Shown here piece by piece: positions 33,460 to 44,859 of a stretch of 64,000 bases of DNA. Where the stretch lies: assembly GCA_018857735.1 (NCBI GenBank), contig JABMCL010000871.1, forward strand, positions 488,501 through 552,500, given 5' to 3'. The translations under genes and the position numbers were made by a program. Under the pieces are notes generated by a model, which worked only from the letters and a program-made list of their open reading frames with translations, was not told where the DNA came from and searched no databases. The stretch comes from Alviniconcha marisindica (taxonomy: Eukaryota > Mollusca > Gastropoda > Provannidae). Each line of letters starts with the position of its first letter. Positions within the stretch are counted from its first letter, which is position 1.

Positions 33460-35240
33460 GCCTTTATTCGCTCATTCTCTGGTGACATGCAAGAGTTCTT
33501 GAGTTTGTGAACTGTCAATGACAGCCAGGGAGCCACACTGTCACTGAGTGATATACAATTGTCTACTGTTATTAGTGATGACTCGAATGTTTAATGGTAA
33601 TGCGTGATGATCATGACACCACCGTCAGGATTGTCAACCCGGGCTGGTGGGTCCCATATGGTAAACACAACTTTCTGTGGTAGCAGTCCTTCACACACTG
33701 TAGATGTACAGTTCTCAGGTAGTGACAAAACTTCACAACACTCGCCCTTCGGTGACTGTCTTCCACACAGTTGTACAGCATGTTGCTGACACTCTCCTTT
33801 TCCAATTATAGTCTCTCCCCCTCCTCCTCTCTCCAAACAGTTTTTCTTCTGCTCTCTCTTTCTCATCACATCAACATCCTCCCTCTTCGGTCCCAAGCCC
33901 GTTGACTCTTTTTCATCCAAAACCCATGCTGTTTTGCCCAGTTTTCCCCCACTGTGTTCTTGTGCTAATTAATATTCCTATGTACTATTACCTCACTGTA
34001 ATAGACACAACAGCATTGTCTTGATTATACACTTCAGTTATATTCATCAATGTTTGCTTTGAATTTATTTCAGTAATCCTAAACTGGGACTATTTCCTGT
34101 CTCACATGCTGGAATTTTCCTATATTTCTTTTGTTTCATGGGTGGTCAAAATACCTGCACCCCCTTCCTTCCTTTCTCAGTTAGCATTATCACCAGAACC
34201 TGACATGTTTATAATCAGCATGCATGAAGCCGCCAGGTCAAGTGAAGATCTGTGACCAGTATCGTATAACCCTGCATCGTCCTTCCCTCGGCCCCCGTCT
34301 CTTCCTGTCAGGTGGTCAGCTAATTGGAATATAAATTGCCCAGTCCCGATTTACTTCACACTTCATACATTTCAGTTTTTCCTTATTCTGTGACGTAGCA
34401 TAACGAGCATCTATAATTATAAATTGTTTATATGCAGTCACATCAATTAAGAAACTGAAATTCAGCTCCTGGAGCTTTGCCATTATAGTAAATTGACTGA
34501 AATGGCATCAAACCTGTTGAACAAGTCAATTTCATTTGCATAAATTAACGTATTAATATTAAACATGCTAATTCTAGTGTTTGGTTGCTGAATGACAACT
34601 TTCACTTTCAGTCTGGTTTTACTACGCTGAAATCATTACAAGTGTCCTAAAACGATCAAACAATGTCAGTTGTGTAAATATCATGTTGTTATATATATAT
34701 CATATTAGCTCACTCATTAAGCTAATCTTTTTGCAAAAATTTACACTAATCCATACGAAATAAGCTTTTTGTCCAGTTAACCATGATCACAAACACAACC
34801 TTTCACTGATTCACACAATGATGGCAGAAATCACTTTTCCAGTTGCCATTCATTTTAATGATTAAGAATGGGACTGATGACATACCTTGTAGGTACACTC
34901 TGATAAGTGATATTCTATACATATGATTCTGGCCTGTCCAGGTTTGGGCACAGGCTGCATAACTCACAGAAGGCTCCAGAACCTGCAACCATACAGGAGG
35001 AACATTAAAAAGCTGCTAAACTGGGTGTGCTCCTGTTCTTTTTCTGCCATACCTTCCTTCTGGCACAACATCCTTCATCTGCTGCTTGATTGTCGCCAAA
35101 ATTCCACTTAGAATAGAGTGATGGGTACTGCAGAAGAACTCACTGTCATCTGACATTATCACGGGTCCAGAAGCATCAGTAGCAAATCCTGGAAAAATAG
35201 GTTGATCATGAGGCTGATAGATGAGCAATGGTGTGTTCAG
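33460..35240. other. intergenic, nothing recognised
   Basis: AT-rich sequence with short overlapping open frames on both strands and no recognisable protein, RNA or element. Confidence 0.5.
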
Positions 35241-38200
35241 CCACAGCTGAACATGTTCATCCAGAGTTCTAATGTGTTAAGGCAGATCAAGGCATCTGAT
35301 GGATTTGCTGTTGATTATGTTCTAGTAGGGCCCAGCCACTTTCATGTAGACAACTGCAAGAGCGTGGATCATTGATCGGGTCTGTCAGATCCAGGAGAAC
35401 AGAACAAACTTTCATGTCGCCGTTTTCTAATTTCTGCCGAAAGTCGCTGATTTCTGCTCTGTGGTGGTGTATTTCAGCGGCAACCTGTAACATCGCGTTA
35501 AACCTGCTATCTTGATAGTGCTCAGTGGTGCTCTTTATGTTGTTTTGGTGGCAGTACGCCAGCCACTTGACACGAACCCCACTTTTCTCATCACCGACTG
35601 GGTCAAGGGAGTCTGCCCCAAGTCGAATACACCTCAAAGGTGCAAACTCTCAGGCATATTGTTTGTACACCAACAGCATCTCATGCCCCAGCTTAATTTC
35701 TTCATTGTCATACTTCTTCTGTTGAACCTTGAACTGCTGCAGGATGCATATTCTTCTAAGGGATGTGTGCGATCTCAAAATACCCTCTCTCTCCGCATCG
35801 CACGATGTCGCATAAACATGTATGCCGCCATCTTTTTTCTGCTGTCTCTGCATGATGGTGCTCACTATGATGTGCTCCAGGATTTTGCAGTGCACACTAG
35901 TGAGCTTGCAGGAAGCCTTTGTGGTTTTCAACCATGTGGTTTTCAACCATGTTCAACCATGTTCCTAACCGGCTGAATTTGCTGCAGATCCTTTTGGACA
36001 GTAGAGGAGATTGTTTCACTGGTCTCTCTGGCAACATGGTGGAATACATTGTTTCACTGGTCTCTCTGGCAACATGGTGGAATGCAAGTGGCAGCTGTTG
36101 TTCAGTGTCACTGAGCTGGTCAGGATCTTTTTTTCATTGTTTTTGCCATTAGGTGCCACCCTTGTGAAGACCCCACGCAGAACAACACTCGACAGCATCA
36201 GCATAAAATAGTTTCATCAAGAAATGTCCTTGAACAACGGTGTTAATGGCAACTTGCCTGCTTGGGAGATCTTCACTGACAAAGACTCCAACCATATCCA
36301 GCACAGATTTTATGACTGGGGCAACCTTTTCAGCTGATACTTCATGGGTGATCAGCTCCAGCACACATTCTCTTAACTGGGGCAACCTTTTCAGCCGATA
36401 CTTCATGGGTGATCAGCTCCAGCACACATTCTCTTAACTCAGGTATGAACATGCCGCCCACTTTGGGAACAAATTGCTGGCCACTGTAGCTGTATTTCAG
36501 ACATTCGTTTTCATTGGCAGTGAGGTTAAGTTCTTTCTTAATTTGGTGTAATTGTTTCACAATATACCATCCACTTTAAGAACAAATTGTCAGGCACTGT
36601 AGCTGTCTTTCAGACGTTCATTTTCAGTGGCGGTGAGGTTAAGTTCTTAATTTGGTGTAATCGTTTCATCATTTTAATTTTTTTATTTTCCTGCAGATTG
36701 TATTGTGAAACAAAATTGCCTTATCAAGTGACAATTCTTCCGGTTTACAAATTCATGCTCTTGTTGATTTGGTCCTTGGATTCGGATTTGAGTGCCATCA
36801 GTGCATCAAATGACACTTGAGCTCTCATGGTGTAGAATTTCTGCTTTTGGTGATTGGCTTGCATCAGCATTGGCAACTTTGTCCAGTCCTGTACGCTCAG
36901 CATCAGTGCGTCAGTCACTCTAGTGATGGTACGGCATGCTGTTGACAGAGCAACACCAGTCAATTCGCCCACTACGTTCTGAAAGCGTCCAGTTGCATAG
37001 AAACACAAAGCCAAACACAATTGTAAAATGGGTATTAGAGACCCTTTTCTTTGGAGGGGGAATTCAGTGTCGTGTCACACTTCTTGGGCCAGTCAAATGT
37101 GAACTGCCAGTGCCAGTGGAACCGGAACTTATATTCTTCTAAGGGATGCATGCAGTCTTAAATACCCTCTCTCTCTGCATTACACAATGTCACATAAACA
37201 TGTATGCCACCATCTTTTTCCAGTCTAGGTTGAAATTGTGACATTGGAATAGCTCTCATGGCGTAGAACTTCTGCTTTGGGTGATTAGCTTGTGCCTGTG
37301 TTGGCATCTTTATCCAGTCCCATACATGCATTATCAGTGCGTCAGTCACTCTAGTGATAGCATGGCTTGCTGTTGACTTTTCTTCTTTTCTTCCATGTGT
37401 CATTTGTTTTCTTTCTGAAAGAACTCAGTTGGGTTTTTTCAAGTATCATTGTGTTTTCTACAGTCTATGCATGTCGCTCAAGATGACTTATTTTATCTCT
37501 GGCATTCAGCAGTTCTCCGCTTTTCTCTACAAATAGTTGGTCACTGGTGGTACAGTTGTTCAGCAGCTCTTCTTTTGCTTTGACTAGTTAGACACAGTCT
37601 CTCGAATGACTTTCCCATTGTCAGAAAAATGTCCGAGCTGTGGTTGCGCAGTTCTCTTTCTTAAAGCAAGATCATCAACTTCCTCCTGCAAGGCCACCTT
37701 TCTCCGTTCCCCAAAAAACTGACAGCATTTCTCAGTGACCTGAATTCCGCACATGAGGATCTCTTTGTGGGACAAAGTGGGGGCTTCTTGGTGGGCTGGA
37801 GTGGGGTCACTGGACGGGGGTTGGTGGCCAGGACTGGGGGGTTGAGGTTCAAGTACAGCTGGGAGAGTGGGGTCAGGAGACTGGGAGGTTTGGTTGCATG
37901 CAGTTTGCTGAAGTTCTCTCGCAACTGGAGGAAAAGGGAAGGGCTTCAAGCAAAATGCCTCCAGTTTCTGGTCCCTGTACTTCTTCCTTTCTTTCAGCAT
38001 GCGTACTCGCCCTGATATAACTGTAATGGTTGACTGGGCATAAAACACCAAGTTACTCGCCATGCGTAGAAGTGCCATCTTAGTTAAAAACATCAAAGAG
38101 GCTTCACCGCTGATTTGAAGCAGAGTTGTTGCAGCATAACAGGCATTGTTGATGAAAAAGCTGTGAATTTCATATGCAGTGCCATTTGTGATACAATGGC

Positions 38201-38320
38201 TGGTCTTCATAAAGGAGGTGGTAATGCTTGCAGTTTTGCATTATGGACCCAAAGACTGAAAGAGAAAGAAGAAAAAAATGAAAAGACAGAGCAGAAGAAA
38301 CAAAATCACACTTACTAGTT
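35240..38320 (-). mobile_element. degraded, internally duplicated transposon block (PIF/Harbinger-like pieces)
   Basis: Minus-strand fragments at 37403-37158 and 37020-36745 share ITRVTDAL, W-K-P and ANH-KQKFY-MRA. The second also has FYATGRFQNVVGELTGV, typical of HARBI1/PIF transposases just before and into the DDE domain. Other minus pieces are unlike Harbinger: 36560-36149 (ELRECVLELITHEVSAEKVAP) resembles a dispersed invertebrate family of unknown function, and the piece at 35946-35650 shares KDGGIHVY--C-AEREGI with 37403-37158. Direct duplications occur at 36015-36098 and 36325-36440. The N-terminal-like piece 38210-37584 is proline-rich and embeds a dispersed repeat. No frame is intact, so this is a chimeric remnant. 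Confidence 0.5.
38008..38058 (+). repeat. dispersed short repeat (TTGACTGGGCRTAAAACACC family)
   Basis: Reads cctgatataactgtaatggt then tgactgggcataaaacacca and agttactcgc. It is a close relative of the copies at 38406 and 46452. On the minus strand it contributes residues to a pseudo-ORF. Confidence 0.7.
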
Positions 38321-38405
38321 ACAAATCAGTGGTCTTTGCATATGAAGTTTGACTGCTCGCAGCTACGATCTGGACTGCTTATCCCAGAACATGCATCAAA
38401 ACTCG

Positions 38406-38464
38406 TCCTGAGATAACGGTAATGGTTGACTGGGCGTAAAACACCAAGTTACTTACTTACTTAC
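38406..38464 (+). repeat. dispersed short repeat with (TTAC)n tail
   Basis: Core tggttgactgggcgtaaaac followed by accaagttacttacttactt. This is the best example of the tail, a tetranucleotide run typical of a retroposon 3' end. Confidence 0.75.
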
Positions 38465-38539
38465 ACACCAAAAAATAACTCTGACAGTGAAGCAAAGAAA
38501 GCAACCCACTAACTGAAACTAAAACAATAAACTAAAAGT

Positions 38540-38540
<1 letters not shown>

Positions 38541-38588
<48 letters not shown>
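38541..38588. repeat. (CA)n microsatellite
   Basis: About 24 CA units, intergenic. Confidence 0.9.
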
Positions 38589-38591
<3 letters not shown>

Positions 38592-38878
38592 CTGACAATC
38601 ATTATGATAGCATTCTGAATCAATATCCATAGGTGATTAATAACAACACAAATATTAACATTTAAGCTGTACATATGTGAGTATCAATCTAGTCCGATCA
38701 TTTTAAAGTTAAAAAAGTAGTTTAATGCAAAATCAAAGTTCACAGGCATGAGAAGAAAGATTCATGGGGTGTATTGGTAATGTGGCAGCATACGATTACT
38801 ACAATCAGCAGTCACTCAGCCTAGACAGAAAGACAGAACCACTCGGCTCAGTGGCCAGCAAGCAGGCTGAGGGATGAC

Positions 38879-39295
38879 CATACCTGTCAACCCATACAGT
38901 TTACCAGTATAAAATGCATTTTTTTTCATTATTTTGAGGGGATATGGCCATATATTGGAAAATGGATACAGGAAAACATCATTTTCATGAGAGTTTGTTG
39001 TTGTTTTAAACTAGCAAAAAGACTGAAAAACTGTTGGATGAGCAGCCGGCACAACACCATCACCAAATGCACACTGACTGGACTAGTGCAATAGACTAAG
39101 AAATCTCATCGAAAGTGAGATTTGAAGTTGTGCATGCATATTTAGCGCAACATTGCTTCTTCCTTCCACTGCCACACGTGCCAGTTGGAATTCAAAATGC
39201 CTCCACCACCAGCGAAAAACAAACAAAAAATAGCCTTCATACAGGTTCACAAACTCTGGACTAAGGTTTACTCCCAAAAGGGGTTGACAGCTATG
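38879..39295. mobile_element. MITE-like element, copy 1
   Basis: Begins CATACCTGTCAACCCATAC and ends GGGGTTGACAGCTATG, giving imperfect terminal inverted repeats (CATANCTGTCAACCC). About 417 bases, no coding capacity. Copy 2 at 42071-42482 is in the same orientation and alignable along its length. Confidence 0.6.
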
Positions 39296-39297
39296 CC

Positions 39298-39555
39298 GAT
39301 GAACACATAGCAACCAACTCAAAACTGTATTAGTGCTAGACTCCATGTCTGGCCATTTTACAGGGTTCAGAGAGTCACTTTCCCTGTTTATTAAAGTGCT
39401 GTCAGCTCTGATACCACTCAGATCAGCAGGCTGAGGGATGAACACATAGCAACCAACTCAAAATTGTGTGTAAATTAGTGCTAGACTCCATGTCTTGCTA
39501 TTTTACAGGTTCAGAGAGTTACTTTCCCTGTTTTATTAAAGTGCTGTCAGCTCTG
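39298..39555. repeat. 139-base spaced direct duplication
   Basis: 39298-39410 and 39437-39555 share gatgaacacatagcaaccaa at the start and aaagtgctgtcagctctg at the end. The first begins right at the end of MITE-like copy 1. Confidence 0.75.
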
Positions 39556-39982
39556 AAGGGGGTGGGGGGTGGGGGTTGCACTGCATGGATGTGTTTGTCA
39601 CCACACTACATTATGTACATGTAGCCAGGGGGTAATGTATATATTTAAGTTTATGCCCCTGGCGGGTTCGTGGGTCAATACACGAGGCTATATCATGATA
39701 CCAGCATTGAGGAGACCCATGGCCATTTATTTCAGTCGTAGTAATATTGGTAGATATAGGTACAACTACCACCCTTCTCAATTTGACAAAGGTTCCTTTT
39801 CCCAATAAACAACTTCTGCAACTGACCACTAAACCTGTTACTATATACTGAGCTGTGAGCTCAGAACTTCTAGGACCCACTAAACATGAAATGCATGCTT
39901 TTTTCTTGTTGCACTTGCAAGAAAATGAATTTTGAATCTGTGGCAAAATGGGTACTTCTGGTGTATTTAAGGGCATGTTGTG

Positions 39983-40210
39983 TATATTTGGAGCAATGCT
40001 GTTAGTTGAATGAATTGTCAGATGTAACTTCGAATGGGGTTTGTGTGTGCATGTGTGTATTTCTATGCATGATTTCATGTATGACTGTATATTTGAAGCA
40101 ATGAAGCAATGCTGTTAGTTGAATAAATTGTCAGATGTAACTTGGAATGGGGTGTGTGTGCGTGTGTGTATTTGTATGCATGATTTCATGTGTGACTGTG
40201 AATATGTACT
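39983..40210. repeat. tandem duplication, unit about 110 bases
   Basis: The phrases caatgctgttagttgaat and tgcatgatttcatgt recur in the same order in two adjacent copies. Confidence 0.75.
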
Positions 40211-40743
40211 TGGTGCTGCAATAAAAAAAAAAAATCTAAAAGGGGCAATATCTTCATGTGCTTTGTTTATGTTTCTCCTGTTCCAAATGGATGATGTGTG
40301 TGTGTGCGCGTGTATGTGATGTTACTAACCCCAAAGTAGAATCCAATTGAAGTATCCATGTTGCATACTGTTCTAATGAGAAAGAAAAATTCCCACCAAT
40401 GATGGAGAAACACAACAATATAGTTATGCCATCCAACATTGTATTAGCAGAAACACTAAACTCCTTGAAAATCTTCTAGACAAACATTGAGAATGAAGAA
40501 TATCTTTCACAAATGTAACTGATAAAAGCAAGTTGGGATAATAATGCACAGCACTTTTAAACACAAATAATGTTGACCACAATATACACCAAAATTATGA
40601 CTGAGCAAGGAAAAGGCTAAAAAGCCTATGAGTATGAGCCATAAAATTGATATCTATTACTGTGCAAGGTTTTCAAAAAGCAAATTATTCAAATCAGTAG
40701 ACAATGCTTACATGCATAACCTGATGAATGCATGTAAGCACAA

Positions 40744-41318
40744 GGTTTCCAGGGTCCTTACAGGTGCTTACAAGTACTTACAAATTGAATTTGCCGAGTA
40801 ACGCCTTACAAGTCCTTATATTTGCATCACAGTTCTTACAAGTCTAGCTAATACTAAAAATGCACATTGGTAGTTATAAAAGCCACTCATTTTTCCGAGT
40901 CAGCAATATCTACTGAATTTCAAAATCATTCGGACATAGGGTGAAATGATATCTGAAGCAGAAAATGCTTTCCTCCATGTTCATTTATATCTTTGCAGCC
41001 GAAATCACTGTCACAAGATTATGCGATAACTTCCAGGTCAGCTGTTTGGTTGCAAAATTTGAACTGCAAGAACCTGAGCTAACAGCAAAGATGCTGAGAA
41101 AAAGTTTGTTCCAAGACCACTGGCTAAAGGACATTGCATACCAGGAGTGGGTTCTAAAAGATAAGCTGGACAAACACTATGCTTGATGTGTGGCATGAGA
41201 AATTCAGCTCATTTTTTTGTGTTCCTTACTGTTGTGATGGTCCTTACAAAATCTAATATTGGTCATTACGAGTCCTTACAAGGTCCTTATTTGGCTCTAG
41301 TCCAAATCCCTGGGAACC
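40744..41318. mobile_element. hAT-like short element or fragment
   Basis: Left end GGTTTCCAGGG (40744-40754) and right end CCCTGGGAACC (41308-41318) are inverted repeats with one mismatch, and CAGGG termini are typical of hAT elements. Subterminal CCTTACAAGT words recur at both ends. Inside, a plus ORF at 40965-41186 ends FQDHWLKDIAYQEWV..DKHYA, resembling the N-terminal zinc-finger lead of hAT-related proteins. No DDE domain is present and no clear 8-bp target duplication was found. Confidence 0.4.
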
Positions 41319-42070
41319 ATGGAGCATCATCATTTTGCTGATTAATCTGAATGTATGTAAAGTGAACATAATTTAGAGTTGTTTTGCTTGAAAGTGTTGT
41401 CCAAATTGGAACATTGTGATATATGTGTACAATATGTAGAAGAGATCAAAAGACAGAAGATGCTGTTTTTTGTTTTAAGGCAACTTTGATACTAAAAAAG
41501 AAAAATCAAGAAATTCACCTGTAGTGTGCTACTATAAGTGCAGAAACGGCTAAGTACTCTCCATCAAAGTCTGGACAGTAATCGGCAACTGCAGCAACAA
41601 CAGCAGCTTTGAATCTGCCTGCTTCAACTTCTTAGTACTATATTCTGGTTCTTAGTACTATAGCAAACCCATGAACAGGTTGAGCAGGTTTGGAGATGAC
41701 AGGAGTGGAGGCTCACAAGGGGTGTGTGTGTGGGGGGGGGGGGGAGGGGGGGAAGGGGGGGGGGGGGAATGGGACACAGAGGTGGAGTGGGGGGTTGGTG
41801 GAGCAGGGCTTGTTCAGTCCTCAACACAGTATTTTGTGGCATCATTGGAGTCAGTGGACAAGGCTCTCAATGAAGTCCCCGCATGAGTGGTGGGAGAATT
41901 TTCTTCTCCAGGGTCGACTTTCTGACCTGACTCTTATTTCTGTATCCATTCTACCCCATGTTACCACAGTATCCCAGTCATTCCACCAAAAGTGCAGGTG
42001 GCAGGTTACAGCTAAACTGACACATGCACCCTACCTATGTGGCTTTGATTGAAGTGACACTGTAAATTGC

Positions 42071-42482
42071 ATGCCTGTCAACCCATACAGTTTACCAGTA
42101 TAAAATAGTTTTAGGGGGGATATGGCCATACTGGAAAATGAACACAGGAAAACATAATTTTCATGAGACTTTGTTGTTGTTTTAAACTGAGCAAAAAGAT
42201 TGAAAAACTCAACGAGCAGCCGATGAACGCCATCACCAAATTCACACTGGCTGGCCTAGTGCAATAGGCTAAGAAATCTCATCGGAAGTGACTGGATTTG
42301 AAGTTGTGCATGCATATTTAGCACAAGATGGCTTCTTCCTTCCACTGCCACGCGTGCCGATTGGAATTCAAAATGCCGCTGACACCAGTGAAAAAACAAA
42401 AGACCCCAGCCTGCACTGATAAGGGAAATACAGGTTTACAACTCTGGACTCGGTTTACTCCCAACAGGGGTTGACAGCTATG
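42071..42482. mobile_element. MITE-like element, copy 2
   Basis: Begins ATGCCTGTCAACCCATAC and ends GGGGTTGACAGCTATG. Shares long stretches with 38879-39295, for example catgcatatttagc and attggaattcaaaatgcc. Non-coding. Confidence 0.6.
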
Positions 42483-42603
42483 AAACTGGTGCATGGGTTG
42501 AATGGTGTACACAGAACTTGCACCAAGACAGCAGCAATTTCACATGGCTCCAGCCATGCAACAACCAAAGAGCACTGTCAGTACACCACTTCGGTGGATA
42601 TTA

Positions 42604-42662
42604 AACATATGTGGTGAGTCTGCTCGAGAGCAGAGAATAGCGCTACATAAAAGCGATGAAGG
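42604..42662 (+). repeat. dispersed repeat (gcgctacataaaagcgat)
   Basis: Shares tctgctcgagagcagagaat and agcgctacataaaagcgat with 46938-46980, where it follows a (TG)n run. Likely a retroposon fragment. Confidence 0.5.
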
Positions 42663-43024
42663 CCCCATGGCATCCTCGATGTGGAATTGGAAGGAAAGGA
42701 ATAGTAGCAGGCATCTGTCAAGTACTGACATTACTTCAGTCTTCTTGCCCTTTTATGTCTCCAAACATATGTCCAACCATTCAATGACTGCAAATCAGTG
42801 ATAGCGGATTTTCTGATAAAGTTTAAAATGATAGTTACAAGACCACTTTGTAAACTGTGGCCCAGGTACAGGAATAAATCGTGCAGCCACTTTTTTGTTT
42901 CTTCAAATCGGTGTGATATTTGACAAACAACAGAGCCAGTTCCTCCACTCACAGGTTGTGACACACATAATAATAAAAATAAAAATAATGTGTTGGGCGA
43001 ATATCGAAAGTAGCGCAGACGTGT

Positions 43025-43059
43025 CTTCCGGGACTGAACGTACACATCCGGTGACGTCA
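43025..43059. promoter_or_regulatory. CRE and ETS-type sites upstream of RAB3GAP2
   Basis: A perfect palindromic CRE, TGACGTCA, lies at 43052-43059. ETS-type cores lie at 43025-43030 (CTTCCG) and 43045-43051 (CATCCGG). A plus-strand ATG in good context (atcATGGCTGC, 43066) follows at once, although its frame ends after 17 codons. The sites mark a likely promoter for RAB3GAP2, but which exon 1 it drives is not resolved. Confidence 0.45.
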
Positions 43060-43138
43060 CCTATCATGGCTGCTGACTGGAGTTGTGTGTGGTGTTTGCA
43101 AACCATAATTTACCTTTGAGTTCATACTGAATCCGTGA

Positions 43139-43357
43139 TTATTGGAAATATGTCTTGCCAATTGTCAGTTTTGTCAAAATTTCAAGACGTTTCATCAGTA
43201 CGGAGGTTTTTGTTTCCTCATCTGAAGGATAGTTCACCCCAACCTGCTGGCGGAGAGCAACAGACGCCTGATGGAGGTCCGTAATGAACTTTACTTTTTT
43301 TCCATTCTTGGTCTTGCCCAGAGTGTAACGTAACGCATTTTGTACACATGCCGCCAT
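43139..43357 (-). CDS. small unrecognised ORF, 72 aa
   Basis: Begins MAACVQNALRYTLGKTKNGK and ends LTKLTIGKTYFQ, then TAA. The composition is protein-like (basic, mixed hydrophobic, no low complexity). The start context is ATGGCGGC, a YY1/TISU-type core. No signal peptide or membrane segment is seen and I do not recognise the family. No minus-strand AATAAA is obvious close by. It may be a complete small gene, divergent from the body of RAB3GAP2, or a chance ORF. Confidence 0.4.
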   Translation of the reverse strand: MAACVQNALRYTLGKTKNGKKVKFITDLHQASVALRQQVGVNYPSDEETKTSVLMKRLEILTKLTIGKTYFQ

Positions 43358-43582
43358 GAACGGTGCTCGATGAGTATACAGACCCCTTGTGCTTTAAACG
43401 GTGCCATTGAATGCGGTTCGCAGCTTGTGTAGCAGGCGTCAAATTTCTGCTTCGATTCAGTGATTGATATAATGATAATCATGCTGACCGTTTTTCTGTC
43501 ACTGTGACAGAGAGTCTGTCTGTCTGTCTCTGTCTCTTTGTGTGAGTCTGAGTCTCTCTCCTAGACATGAAAAAACAACAAC

Positions 43583-43711
43583 ACACAGGCACGCATGCAC
43601 GCAAATACACAGTCACACACACACACACACACACACGCACGCACGCACATGCGCGCGCGCGCGAGCGCAAATACACAGTCACACACACACACACACACTC
43701 ACAGAGAGAGA
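43583..43711. repeat. CA/CG alternating purine-pyrimidine tract
   Basis: Runs of (CA)n, (CG)n with GCGCGCGCG, and (GA)n in a duplicated order (aaatacacagtcacacac occurs twice). Z-DNA-forming potential. Confidence 0.8.
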
Positions 43712-44163
43712 GAGAGTTACACATGTATGCAGTTTTATCGCATGCGATTCGCATGTACATGTTACTGTTTCTGTGTTACTCAACTTACTCAAGTTACTGT
43801 TAGCTGACATTACAAAAATATTCTTCATCCCACAAGCAGAACTTTAGTAAATCCTTTTTTTTTTTTACTACTATAATACTAATAATGTGGCTGCAACTTG
43901 TGTCAAGTAAAAGAAAAGTGCAAATTTTGTTGTGTGATTATCCTGGTGTATTATTAATACTATTAGTTAGTATTACATACTAGTCTCTTACTGATATTAC
44001 TTTTGTATTAATTATTAATTAATTAATATCAGTTGGCAAGCACTGTTTCATTCCTTGAAAAATTTCAGTTTGCCGTACAAATAATTATGTTAATTTTTTA
44101 GCAGAATGTTGTCCTTGCAGAAAACTTTGCACCACTGCGATCAGGTGTTTTTCAATTTAATGC

Positions 44164-44819
44164 ATGGATCGTTTTTCTCCCTTGCTGTGTACAGATGATT
44201 GGGGAGATGACTGGGGATGGAGCATTGATGACAATCAAGGAGCTGCATTGTCAGATGCAGCTCAGCCTAATGTGGAATCAGTGGACGATGGAATTCACAA
44301 ATGGCTGCAGGGCAGTATACTGTCCCTCTCGCCAAACAATGATATCATTGCTGTTGCAAATGAAGACAGGATTTGTGTGCTGACCCGTAAGTATTTTTTA
44401 TTTTGTTATTTGAGCTAAATCTGCTGTTTGAAATTTAATTACGTACTAAAGTAAGAATTGGAAATAATGTGCAAAATTTTGCAAAACAGTTTTAAAATAC
44501 ACAGTAAAACAGAACAATAAGCAAAATAAAACAGTTTGATATTCAGCAAGAAAATGATGAATAGCTTACTGTTTCACAATGACTTGTTTTTTTTATTTTA
44601 TTGTTCAGCATCAGTATTATATCTATTCGAGTTATTTAATGATTGTAGTTTAATTACATTATATCTTTACTCCAAATTTGAGTATTGATATGGGCTGCTG
44701 TTTTGCTTTAGAGTAAAGACTAAAGGTGATGAACACTTTTTGGTTGACTTATTTGAGCAACAATTGGAAAAAAATGTTATCACATGATATCAGATATAAT
44801 CATATATATATATATATAT

Positions 44820-44859
<40 letters not shown>

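Noticed and set aside
43067..43117. MAADWSCVW... as the first RAB3GAP2 exon
   Set aside because: The frame stops after 17 codons and no good donor in the right phase for 44195 is visible; kept only as a promoter landmark.
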